A DNA stretch of 64,000 nucleotides from positions 186,001-250,000 of the forward strand of contig CBDCBQ010000003.1 in NCBI GenBank assembly GCA_965214415.1. The letters run 5' to 3'. Position numbers and translations under genes: made by a program. A model generated the notes under the pieces. The model was not told the origin of the DNA and made no database searches. It saw only the letters and a list, made by a program, of their open reading frames with translations. This DNA comes from RH-AL1 sp965214415. GTDB taxonomy: Bacteria > Pseudomonadota > Alphaproteobacteria > Rhizobiales > Beijerinckiaceae. Positions 57,048-64,000 of the stretch are shown piece after piece (the stretch's first letter is position 1; the number at the start of each line of letters is the position of its first letter).

Positions 57048-57454
57048 CGTCGCCCATGAGCCTTGCGCCGCTGCTGAATGCCGGCCCGCTGATCGCGGCG
57101 CATGCCGTGACCGCCATGGCCGCGTTCGGGCTCGGCGCGGCGCAGCTCCTCCGTCGCAAGGGCACGCCGAGCCATCGCATGCTTGGCTGGTTGTGGGTCG
57201 CGCTGATGGTCTTCATCGCCGCGGGCTCGTTTGGTATTCATACGATCCGACAATTCGGGCCCTTCAGCTGAATCCATGGGCTGTCGCTGTTCGCGCTCGT
57301 CATGCTCGTCGTGGGCGTCGCGCACGCCCGTGCCGGTCGCATCGAGGCTCACCGTTGGACGATGATCGGCTTGTTCGTCGGCGCGCTGGTCATAGCCGGG
57401 GCGTTCACGCTCGCACCCGGCCGGGTCATGCACCATGTCGTCTTTGGCAGCTGA
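57044..57454 (+). pseudogene. DUF2306 membrane protein interrupted by an in-frame TGA
   Basis: From ATG 57044 the frame encodes AAHAVTAMAAFGLGAAQLL and GTPSHRMLGWLWVALMVFI, then stops at TGA 57269-57271 after QFGPFS. The same frame continues IHGLSLFALVMLVVGVAHA and ends RVMHHVVFGS at 57454. Relatives carry Trp or a similar residue at the stop, so TGG to TGA is the simplest event. Without read-through only two of about four membrane spans are made. Confidence 0.82.
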
Positions 57455-57472
57455 ACGACCGGGAGACACGGC

Positions 57473-57897
57473 TTGCGGGAGGTGAGCGCCCTGATCGCGG
57501 CGGTGATCCTCGTGACTGCGAGTGCCGTGCATGTCTTTTGGGCGAGGGGCGGGCAGGCCGGGAAAGCCGCGGCGATCCCGACCCGGGATGGGCGCCCGGT
57601 CGTCCGACCCTCGCGCTTCGGGATCGCGACGGTCGGGGCGTCGCTCGCCGTCGCGGCTGTCCTCGTACTATCGACGTCCGGAGTGCTCTGGCGGCTCGCG
57701 CCGCCGACGGTCGCCAGATCGTCATCCTGTCTGCTGGCGCTGGTCTTCCTCGCCCGCCGGTCGGCGACTTTCGCTATGTCGGCATGTTCAAGCGGATCAC
57801 CGACAGCCGTTTCGCCAAGCGCGACACGCGCATCTACTCGCCGCTGTGCGGCTTGCTCGCGATCCTCATCGCCTTGGCCCGCGATGTGAGGGATTGA
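57473..57897 (+). pseudogene. DUF3995 membrane protein with a frameshift
   Basis: The first frame encodes LIAAVILVTASAVHVFWARG, KAAAIPTRDGRPVVRPS and ASLAVAAVLVLSTSG, typical of DUF3995. Near 57750 it slips, and the rest (VGDFRYVGMFKRITDSRFAK, DTRIYSPLCGLLAILI) continues one frame over to a stop at 57897. A single missing base explains it. It is the third damaged gene in this short operon. Confidence 0.8.
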
Positions 57898-57947
57898 CGC
57901 GCGCCGCGTCCTGACCGTCACTCGGCTCGATGCCGCGAGGAGCACGC

Positions 57948-58442
57948 ATGCCTGATGATCCGCCGAGCCGGCCGCCTGCCGCGACGGACTTCGTGGTCGT
58001 CCCCGGATCGCTCGGACCGCGCCGCGACTTTCGCATCACCGCTGGGCTGCGTGAGGGCTGGGACGAGGAGGGGCGCGTCTACGACGTGTCGGAAGCCGTA
58101 CGAACCGCCCGCGCGTGGATGCGTCGGCGCGTCGCGGCTGGCATGCCGGCGCTGTCCGGCATGTTCGGCCGCGCCGAGGTGACCTATGCCTGGGTCCGCG
58201 CCGACGGCAGCATCGGCTCCGACCGGGAGCCGGTGGCGACTTTCACCGGCGAGGCGGTTCACGCCTATCTCGGCCACCTCGCGGATGCGGAGATCGAGGC
58301 TATGTTGAACGAACTCGCGATCGAACTGGGCGTCGCGCTCGGTCAGGAACGCATCTACGTCGCGTTCGCGGATCGTACCTGGATCCTCGATGCCGAGAGC
58401 CGCGGCGGCACGGTCAACGCGCCGCCGGCAGGCGGACCGTGA
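57948..58442 (+). CDS. Hypothetical protein
   Basis: The protein is 164 residues, soluble, with TDFVVVPGSLGPRRDFRITA, GWDEEGRVYDVSEAVRTARA and a repeated alpha/beta look (ERIYVAFADRTWILDAES). No family is recognised. It overlaps by 29 bases the end of the convergent kinase fragment. The frame is long and undisturbed in GC-rich DNA, so its reality is likely but not certain. Confidence 0.65.
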   Translation: MPDDPPSRPPAATDFVVVPGSLGPRRDFRITAGLREGWDEEGRVYDVSEAVRTARAWMRRRVAAGMPALSGMFGRAEVTYAWVRADGSIGSDREPVATFTGEAVHAYLGHLADAEIEAMLNELAIELGVALGQERIYVAFADRTWILDAESRGGTVNAPPAGGP

Positions 58443-58944
58443 CGACCAGCCCGCGATCACCGCCCGCCAGCTCGAGCGAGCCGCCGTAGAGCTCGGCGAG
58501 CTCGCGGGCGATCGGCAGGCCGAAGGCGTAACCGGGTACCTCCTCGTCGAGGCGCTGGCCGGGACGCAGCACTTGCGTCGCCTCGCTCGAATCGAGCCCC
58601 GGGCCATTGTCGGCGATCTCGACGACAATTTGCCGGCCAACGTCCCTGACCGTGCATCGGACCCTGTCGGTCGTGTACTTGAAGGCGTTGTCGAGGAGGT
58701 TGCCGAGGATCTCGTCGACGTCCTGCGCCTCGCGGGCGACGGCGGGGTCGGACGGACAATCGAGCGAGAGCGCGACGGCCGTGCCGGCGTAGATGCGCGC
58801 GAGCGCGTCGGCGAGATCGCGCAAGCGCGGCGCCAGCGGCGTTCGGCTGCGCGCCGGTCCTTCGAGCGCGGCGGCGCGCGCGCGGCCGAGATGATGACGG
58901 ATGCTCTCAATCTGAATGGCAAGGTTCAGCTCGTGTTCCCAGGA
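58414..58944 (-). pseudogene. C-terminal fragment of a PhoQ-like histidine kinase
   Basis: The open frame begins after a TGA at 58945-58947, with no start codon until ATG 58824. It encodes the end of a DHp helix (IQIESIRHHLGRARAAALEG, RTPLAPRLRDLADALARIY) and a complete ATPase domain (LGNLLDNAFKYTTDRV, EIADNGPGLDSSE, AFGLPIARELAELYGGSLEL). The sensor, membrane spans and phosphorylated His are absent. No partner regulator is adjacent. Confidence 0.75.
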
Positions 58945-58997
58945 TCATTTAGGTCTTCGTGTGCGCTGGGTGTCCCAGCCGCTTCAACGAGGTCACC

Positions 58998-59323
58998 ATG
59001 AGATGTCTCCCGATCGCACTCGCCGGCATGCTCGTCGCGACGGTTGCCGCCGCGCAGACGTCGCCTCCCGCCGCTGGTGGCGCCGCGCCTGGAATGGCCG
59101 CCGCGCCGACCGCGGACTCCGCGCCGCCTCCGCCGCGAGCCGACGCGCCTCCGCACAGAGGGCCGGCGCTCCGCCGCCGCCTGGCGCGGACATTCGGTTC
59201 GACCGCGGCCCCGCCGATCTGCACCTGAACGTGCATCGCGCCGAGACCGTTTCGACAACCACCTGCGCCACGATCACCAATCAGCTTATCGATAAGCTAA
59301 ACCTGGTCGTTCAGCCGAAATAG
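58998..59323 (+). pseudogene. Small Pro-rich secreted protein with a frameshift
   Basis: From ATG 58998 a signal peptide (LPIALAGMLVATVAAAQ) and an Ala/Pro-rich linker are encoded. Near 59150 the natural frame moves to APPPPGADIRFDRGPADLHL, NVHRAETVSTTTCATITNQL and ends NLVVQPK at 59323. The original frame instead stops soon after PPICT. One extra or missing base in a GC-rich run accounts for it. Function unknown. Confidence 0.55.
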
Positions 59324-59392
59324 GAAGGTTTGCCGTCATTCGACTTGCGGCACGACCCGCAAGTTCATATTCACGCCTAGAAAGGACATTCC

Positions 59393-59896
59393 TTGCCCCA
59401 ACATCAGCAACTCGAGGTCGAAGGTACGATCGCCGACGTCTTCACCCATCGTTTCACGATCGAGCGCGGCGACGGCAGCCGCGTTCTCGCCGACCTTGGG
59501 CCCGAGGGCGCGAAGACCTTCACGCTCTCGCCCGGCCTCGCCATCGTCGCCTTCGGCGAAATGAAGCCGTCCGAACTCAAGGTCGAGCGGATCGCGCGCA
59601 AGGGCGCGGCACCGGTCGAGATCACTCACAAGCCCAAGCACGACGCCAAGCACGACGCCAAGCACGACGGCAAGCACGAGCCCGCGGACCCTGGGGTTGC
59701 ACGTCGCGCTGTCGAGGTTGTCGGGCTGCATCCGATCGGCGAGCCGCGACGCAAGCCGAAGCACTTCGAGGTGCTCGCGCGAAAAGGCCGCGGCTTCGTC
59801 GAATGCCACGTCGAGCTCGACGGGCACATCCGCAAGGAGAAGCCGGTCGATGCGCAAGACGATAAGTGGTTGCACGAGCTAAAGACCACGGCCTAG
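59393..59896 (+). CDS. Hypothetical protein with a Lys-His-Asp repeat
   Basis: The protein is 167 residues. An OB-like N-terminal half (LEVEGTIADVFTHRFTIERG, KTFTLSPGLAIVAFGEMKPS) is joined by the repeat KHDAKHDAKHDGKHE to a C-terminal half (RKPKHFEVLARKGRGFVECH, KWLHELKTTA). The start is TTG at 59393 behind AAAGGA. The repeat could bind metal or nucleic acid. No family is recognised with confidence. Confidence 0.65.
   Translation: MPQHQQLEVEGTIADVFTHRFTIERGDGSRVLADLGPEGAKTFTLSPGLAIVAFGEMKPSELKVERIARKGAAPVEITHKPKHDAKHDAKHDGKHEPADPGVARRAVEVVGLHPIGEPRRKPKHFEVLARKGRGFVECHVELDGHIRKEKPVDAQDDKWLHELKTTA
59636..59683 (+). repeat. Four tandem 12-bp units within a coding region
   Basis: Units of AAGCACGACGCC (two exact, two with changes at the end) encode KHDA-type tetrapeptides. 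Replication slippage can change the copy number in frame. Confidence 0.8.
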
Positions 59897-59935
59897 CGGT
59901 CGCCGAAGGGGGGCGACGCTGTCCGATACCGAACA

Positions 59936-59965
59936 GTCGAGGGGATCTGAACGATCCCCCTCGAC
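59936..59965 (+). terminator. Strong hairpin after the Lys-His repeat gene
   Basis: Arms GTCGAGGGGATC and GATCCCCCTCGAC pair over 12 bp with one bulged C and a TGAAC loop, 40 bases after the stop codon. No T-run follows, so an intrinsic terminator is likely but not certain. Confidence 0.6.
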
Positions 59966-60141
59966 GCGGAGCCTTCGCGGCCTCGACGCGCTGAATCTTT
60001 TTCTCGCCGACGGGACTTGGTTTTTCGCTGTACCTTTTCCTCATGCCGGAGACCCGCGGTTTCGAGCCAACGGGTGCCTCGGCGTCCGGCGCCGTCGCGG
60101 CGGCGGCCGCCTTATCCCGAATGATCAGCTCCGGAGCACGG

Positions 60142-61269
60142 ATGAGCGACCCCGAACCGCTTCTGGTGTTCGCCCATATCGGCGACCTCCGCCTGACCAC
60201 CGAGGACCAAGAGAATTACCGCCACCTTCGTTTGATCGTCGATCTTCTCGCTAGAGACTTCGCGCACGGCATCGACTTCGTTTACTTGCCTGGCGACAAC
60301 GCCGAAAATGGCAAGCCAGAGCAATACGCACTGGTGGCCCGCGAGATCGCGCGCCTGCCGATGCCGGTCCACATCGTCACCGGCGATCATGACATGGAGG
60401 CGGGCGGCCTCGACAATTTTTACGCGGCCCTCGGCGCGGCGCCGCTGCCGAAGGCGGTCGATATCGGCGGCGTGTGCTGCCTGTTCCTCGACATTTGCGG
60501 CCCGGGCACCGGCGGCCCTGATTTCCAGTTCGGCGCCGAGCAGACCGCATGGCTCGCCGCCGAGCTCGAGCGGGCGGCGGCGCGGGGCGAACGCTGCGCG
60601 ATCTTCATGCACACCTATCCGTCCGACCTGCGGGGCGACGGCGAGGCCAGCGCGGTCAACGAAGCGTTCGCAGCGCGTGAGGTCCTGCTCGTCGATATGG
60701 GCCACACCCATTACAACGAGCTCGCCAACGACGGCCGTACGATCTACGCCGCGACCCGATTCACCGGGCAGATCGAGGAAGGTCCGGTCGGCTTTTCCAT
60801 CGCCACGATTGACCGCCGCGCGATCTCCTGGCGCTTCCGAACGTTCGACGACAAAGGACCCGTCGTGCTGGTCACCGCGCCGGTCGATCGCCGTCTCGCG
60901 ACCGATCCGGACGATCCCGATCATGTGCCGCGGGAGACCTGCGAGGTGCGCGCGAGAATCATCTCGCCGCGCAAGATCGTGCGCTGCACCTGCGGCATCG
61001 ACGTTGGCCCCGACGAGGCGATGCGCCAGATCGCGCCCGGGCGCTACGTCCTTTCGCTTGAGCTCCCAGCCGATGCCACGACGATCGGCGTCGAGGCCGA
61101 GGACGACCAAGGCTGGATCGGCGTCGAACTCGTGGAGATCGCGCGGCATGTTCATCTCGCCGTCGAGCACCGCGCCGACGGCAGCGATGCCGACTCGGTG
61201 GGCGCGTGGGAACCGCGCGGGATCTTCGGCACGCAACTCGGCCCTGATCGGAATGGACGCAAATGGTGA
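60142..61269 (+). CDS. Calcineurin-like metallophosphoesterase
   Basis: The protein is 375 residues. The phosphoesterase motifs are FAHIGDLRL, VYLPGDNAENG, VTGDHDMEAGG, IFMHTYPSD and VDMGHTHYNEL, covering the metal ligands of the family with some variation. The last 110 residues form an extra beta domain. ATG at 60142 follows GGAG; ATG 60121 is an alternative. Its end overlaps the start of the permease gene, so the two proteins are made together. Substrate unknown. Confidence 0.85.
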   Translation: MSDPEPLLVFAHIGDLRLTTEDQENYRHLRLIVDLLARDFAHGIDFVYLPGDNAENGKPEQYALVAREIARLPMPVHIVTGDHDMEAGGLDNFYAALGAAPLPKAVDIGGVCCLFLDICGPGTGGPDFQFGAEQTAWLAAELERAAARGERCAIFMHTYPSDLRGDGEASAVNEAFAAREVLLVDMGHTHYNELANDGRTIYAATRFTGQIEEGPVGFSIATIDRRAISWRFRTFDDKGPVVLVTAPVDRRLATDPDDPDHVPRETCEVRARIISPRKIVRCTCGIDVGPDEAMRQIAPGRYVLSLELPADATTIGVEAEDDQGWIGVELVEIARHVHLAVEHRADGSDADSVGAWEPRGIFGTQLGPDRNGRKW

Positions 61270-62543
61270 TGCCGACTGCCCTCGTACCTTACATCACGCC
61301 ACATACGATCACCTGGGCGATCATCGCGCTGTCGATCCTCGGCGTGATCGCCCACCCGTTCAAGTGGCCGGAATTCATCTGGGCCGCCGGCGGCGCGATC
61401 CTGCTCGTCGTTTTCAGGTTGCTGTCGCCGGCCAATGCCTGGGATGGTGTTCTCAAAGGGCTCGACGTCTATCTCTTCCTCGTCGGCATGATGGCGCTGG
61501 CCGAGGTGGCGCGGCGCGAAGGGCTGTTCGACTGGCTGGCGACGCTGGCTGTGCGCGGCGCCAAGGGTTCGGCCTCGCGGCTGTTCGCGCTGATCTATGT
61601 CGTCGGCACGGTCGTGACGATTTTCCTGTCGAACGACGCCACCGCCGTCGTCTTGACTCCCGCCGTCTACGCCGCGGCGAAGGCGGCGAAAGCCGAGCCG
61701 TTGCCGTATCTCTTCATCTGCGCGTTGATCGCCAACGCGGCGAGCTTCGTGCTGCCGATCTCGAACCCGGCAAACCTCGTCGTCTTCGCGAGCCACATGC
61801 CGCCGCTCGGGCAATGGCTGATGCGTTTCGGGGTCGCGTCGATCGCCTCGATCGTCGTCACGTTCCTTGTCCTGCGCTGGTCGCAGCGTGCGAATTTGCG
61901 CGGGTCGATCGAGACCGATGTCGAGGCCAAGACGCTTTCGACGAGCGGCAAGATCGCAGGCTTCGGCATCATCGCGACGGGCGCGGCGCTCATCGCCGCA
62001 TCCGCCTTCGACCTTCAGCTTGGACTGCCGACGTTCATCGCCGGCCTGCTTACCGTCGCCATCGTGCTCATCGTCAAGCGCGAGGGGCCGTGGGACACGA
62101 TGAAGGACATGTCGTGGGCGGTGATCCCGCTCGTGGCCGGACTGTTCGTGCTTGTCGAGGCGCTCGAGACGACAGGCGTTCTCGCGCTGATCGCGGATCA
62201 GTTGAAGATGCTTGCGCAGCGCTCCGATCTTCAGGCCGGCTGGATCAGCGGCGCCGTCATTGCGTTTGCCTGCAACCTCGTGAACAACTTGCCGGCGGGG
62301 CTGCTCGCCGGCGCGGCAGTGCACACCGAGCATGTATCCGACAAGGTCGCCGGCGCGATCCTGGTCGGTGTCGACATTGGACCGAACCTCTCCGTCACGG
62401 GCTCGCTCGCCACGATCCTGTGGCTGACCGCGATCCGCCGCGAAGGCGAGGATGTCGGGGCCTGGACCTTCCTGAAGCTCGGCATCATCGCCATGCCGCC
62501 CGCGCTGGTCGCCGCGCTCGCCGGGCTCCTGTACCTTTCCTGA
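61263..62543 (+). CDS. ArsB/NhaD-type (SLC13-like) ion permease
   Basis: The protein is 426 residues with ten to twelve membrane segments. Motifs typical of the ion-transporter superfamily are FLSNDATAVVLTPAVYAAA, LPISNPANLVVFASHMPPLG, CNLVNNLPAGLLAGAAV and VDIGPNLSVTGSLATILWL. ArsB exports arsenite and NhaD exchanges sodium; here no arsR/arsC is present, so the substrate is open. ATG at 61263 or 61269 overlaps the phosphoesterase stop. Confidence 0.88.
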   Translation: MVMPTALVPYITPHTITWAIIALSILGVIAHPFKWPEFIWAAGGAILLVVFRLLSPANAWDGVLKGLDVYLFLVGMMALAEVARREGLFDWLATLAVRGAKGSASRLFALIYVVGTVVTIFLSNDATAVVLTPAVYAAAKAAKAEPLPYLFICALIANAASFVLPISNPANLVVFASHMPPLGQWLMRFGVASIASIVVTFLVLRWSQRANLRGSIETDVEAKTLSTSGKIAGFGIIATGAALIAASAFDLQLGLPTFIAGLLTVAIVLIVKREGPWDTMKDMSWAVIPLVAGLFVLVEALETTGVLALIADQLKMLAQRSDLQAGWISGAVIAFACNLVNNLPAGLLAGAAVHTEHVSDKVAGAILVGVDIGPNLSVTGSLATILWLTAIRREGEDVGAWTFLKLGIIAMPPALVAALAGLLYLS

Positions 62544-62588
62544 TTTTTCTCTCGACCACGAAGGTCGCCAGCCAAACGAGGTGGTCGT

Positions 62589-63035
62589 ATGAACCCGGTG
62601 TTTCTCTACCCTCTCATCCTCTTCGCCGGTGTGCTGCAGGCGGCCGGCAATTCGATGAACGCACGGCTTCGCGTCACGCTGATCAATCCCTGGCTCGCGG
62701 CGACAGTCTCATTCGGGCTGATCGTCTTCGTCTTCGTGACCCTCTTCCTCGTATTGCCGACCCCGCTGCCCACGGTCGACCAGCTGTCGCATATGCCTTG
62801 GTGGGCGCCGCTCGGCGGCCTGACCGGCGCAGTCGCGGTGTTCGCCGGCCTCGTCTTCGTCGACAAGGTCGGGGCCGGCCCGTTCAACGGGCTGCTCATC
62901 ACGGCAAACATCCTCACATCGCTCGCCGTCGACAATTTCGGCTGGCTGGGCATGCCGCAACATACGCAGAGCCTGACGCACTTGATCGGCGCCGTGCTGA
63001 TGGTCGGCGGCATCATTCTCATCGCCAAGTTTTAG
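62589..63035 (+). CDS. YdcZ/DUF606-type small DMT transporter, subunit 1
   Basis: The protein is 148 residues with five hydrophobic segments (PLILFAGVLQAAGNSMNARL, NPWLAATVSFGLIVFVFVTL, WWAPLGGLTGAVAVFAGLVF, AGPFNGLLITANILTS). These are half-size drug/metabolite transporters that often occur as tandem pairs. It starts 45 bases after the permease. Confidence 0.88.
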   Translation: MNPVFLYPLILFAGVLQAAGNSMNARLRVTLINPWLAATVSFGLIVFVFVTLFLVLPTPLPTVDQLSHMPWWAPLGGLTGAVAVFAGLVFVDKVGAGPFNGLLITANILTSLAVDNFGWLGMPQHTQSLTHLIGAVLMVGGIILIAKF

Positions 63036-63048
63036 GGCGCGCGCGAAA

Positions 63049-63492
63049 ATGGAAAAGCTCCTCTACCCCTTCATTCTCGTGGCTGGCGCGATGCAGGCGC
63101 TCGGCGTGGTCATGAACGGCCAATTGAAGCACGACCTCGTCAATCCGTGGCTTGCCGCCTCGGTGTCGTTCCTGCCGATCGTCTTCGTGTTCTTGACGAT
63201 GCTGGCGCTGCGCCCGCTGCCCATGCCCGAGCACAAGGATGTCGCGCGGATGCCGTGGTGGGCCCCGCTCGGAGGCATCACCGGCGCGGTCGCGGTATTC
63301 TGCGGGCTACTCTTCGTCGGCGAGGTCGGCGCCGGTCCGTTCAACGGCCTCTTGATCACCGCCAACCTGCTGGCCTCCTTGGCCATCGACCATTTCGGCT
63401 GGATCTACATGCCGGTGCACAGGGCCGGCAAGGCGCGGATCGTTGGCGCGCTCCTGATGGTGGGTGGGATCGCGCTCATCGCATTTCGATGA
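63049..63492 (+). CDS. YdcZ/DUF606-type small DMT transporter, subunit 2
   Basis: The protein is 147 residues and clearly a paralogue of the preceding gene (NPWLAASVSFLPIVFVFLTM, MPWWAPLGGITGAVAVFCG, GAGPFNGLLITANLLAS). The 13-base gap and shared family suggest a heterodimer. Its end overlaps by 17 bases the convergent MerR gene. Confidence 0.88.
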   Translation: MEKLLYPFILVAGAMQALGVVMNGQLKHDLVNPWLAASVSFLPIVFVFLTMLALRPLPMPEHKDVARMPWWAPLGGITGAVAVFCGLLFVGEVGAGPFNGLLITANLLASLAIDHFGWIYMPVHRAGKARIVGALLMVGGIALIAFR

Positions 63493-63889
63493 TGGGCGGC
63501 GTATCGGCATGCTCGACCGTCGTCCGTGCCAACGCGGATCGCAGCTCGCTCAAGGCTTCGTCCAGACGCGTACGCTCGGCCTCGAGCGTCTGAAGCTGCG
63601 TTTCGATCTGCGCGAGCGTGAGGTGTCGGGTCGCGTCGGTCGTCGGCGTGGCTTCGAGCGAATCCGCCGACGAGCGAATGATCCGGCGAATCTCCTCGAG
63701 CGAGAAGCCGAGCTTCTTGCCTTTCAGGATCAACTGGAGGCGCTGCGCGTCGGCGTCGCTGTAGCGGCGCTCCGTCCCGTCGCGCGTCGGGTTCAAGAGA
63801 CTCTTCGATTCGTAGAAGCGCAGAGATCGGTGCGATACGCCGAACGTATCCGCCAATTGAGCAATGCCAATCGATTGTGAAACGCTCAT
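63476..63889 (-). CDS. MerR-family regulator (GnyR/LiuR-like)
   Basis: The protein is 137 residues. The winged HTH reads GIAQLADTFGVSHRSLRFYE, NPTRDGTERRYSDADAQRL, and LKGKKLGFSLEEIRRII. A coiled coil follows (LAQIETQLQTLEAERTRLDE). The LKGKKLGFSL stretch is typical of the GnyR/LiuR branch that controls branched-chain or acyl catabolism. No metal-binding cysteines are seen. Its promoter lies in the AT-rich DNA to the right. Confidence 0.9.
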   Translation of the reverse strand: MSVSQSIGIAQLADTFGVSHRSLRFYESKSLLNPTRDGTERRYSDADAQRLQLILKGKKLGFSLEEIRRIIRSSADSLEATPTTDATRHLTLAQIETQLQTLEAERTRLDEALSELRSALARTTVEHADTPPIIEMR

Positions 63890-64000
63890 CGGTAAAAAAC
63901 TCTTGTCTCGAATTGAACGATATAAATACTAGAGCAGGCAAGGTGATATTTTCTTTTAAAGAAATGACTACAAACGAACTTTAATAGTAGATGTGACGAT
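63890..64000. other. AT-rich sequence at the right edge
   Basis: These 111 bases are far richer in A and T than the rest of the window and contain no supported gene. They hold the merR promoter and perhaps that of a divergent gene beyond the edge. Confidence 0.5.

Noticed and set aside
57269..57271. TGA recoded as Trp or selenocysteine
   Set aside because: TGA is used as the normal stop in many ATGA junctions in this window, and no SECIS-like element is seen. A nonsense mutation is simpler.
59636..59683. Short tandem repeats as a possible CRISPR array
   Set aside because: Units are 12 bp without spacers and encode KHDA in frame, so they are coding repeats.
61263..62543. Arsenic resistance operon
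   Set aside because: The permease is ArsB-like but no arsR, arsC or arsH lies nearby, and NhaD-type function is equally possible.
60308..63115. A 935-codon forward frame
   Set aside because: It overlaps the phosphoesterase and permease genes in another frame; its product is Arg/Ser/Pro-rich shadow sequence.

Overview
This is a GC-rich, densely packed chromosomal segment of an alphaproteobacterium, most likely Hyphomicrobiales. That placement is inferred from family content: an EipA (DUF1134) protein, an alphaproteobacterial-style type II secretion operon, a PQQ-alcohol-oxidation accessory ABC cluster, Omp25/31-type porin-like proteins and Entner-Doudoroff genes. Beijerinckiaceae or Methylobacteriaceae relatives are plausible, but the species cannot be read from this window. 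No rRNA, tRNA, CRISPR array, prophage or intact insertion sequence was recognised. Many genes are joined by ATGA or GTGA start/stop overlaps.

Layout. 0.1-6 kb: a minus-strand cluster of two secreted unknown proteins, an ABC permease and ATPase, a YVTN beta-propeller and a periplasmic binding protein, all of the families that accompany PQQ-dependent alcohol dehydrogenases, plus a divergent DUF3280 protein. 6-15.8 kb: central carbon and glycogen metabolism (pgm, eda-edd, glgC, an actinobacterial-type glycogen synthase), a single-domain response regulator and an ECF sigma/anti-sigma pair. A broken MNT/HEPN toxin-antitoxin pair lies between glgC and the synthase. 16-18 kb: a beta-barrel outer membrane protein and a secreted GlcG/HbpS-like protein. 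18.3-29.8 kb: a type II secretion operon gspD-O-F-G-H-I-J-K-E-L-M-N, followed by a peroxiredoxin. 30.4-38.6 kb: GH15 and GH13 glycosidases, a metallo-beta-lactamase-fold hydrolase, a broken HtrA protease, a YeiH exporter and a transglutaminase-like protein. 38.6-44.8 kb: hemH, thiD, a PaaK-like ligase, a DUF2937 protein, and a CobW GTPase with a WD40 partner behind a zinc-type palindrome. 45-55.8 kb: SCO protein, hydrolase, MHS transporter, class III aminotransferase, trmB, DUF45 peptidase, a two-component pair, a broken Crp/Fnr-pentapeptide locus, eipA and cysQ. 56-59.4 kb: a TetR gene with a strong palindromic operator, beside a decaying run of DUF4188, DUF2306 and DUF3995 genes and a truncated histidine kinase. 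59.4-63.9 kb: a Lys/His-repeat protein, a calcineurin-like phosphoesterase overlapping an ArsB/NhaD-type permease, two YdcZ-type small membrane proteins and a MerR regulator.

How the genes fit together. Three functional blocks stand out: periplasmic alcohol-oxidation accessory functions, storage-polysaccharide synthesis and breakdown (pgm, glgC, glycogen synthase, GH13, GH15), and protein secretion. An unusual number of accessory genes carry frame lesions (hepT, mntA, gspD, htrA, crp, DUF2306, DUF3995, a small secreted protein). Either this genome is shedding accessory genes or the assembly holds residual indels. The compensated pair in gspD and the TGG-to-TGA change in DUF2306 are not simple single-indel errors.
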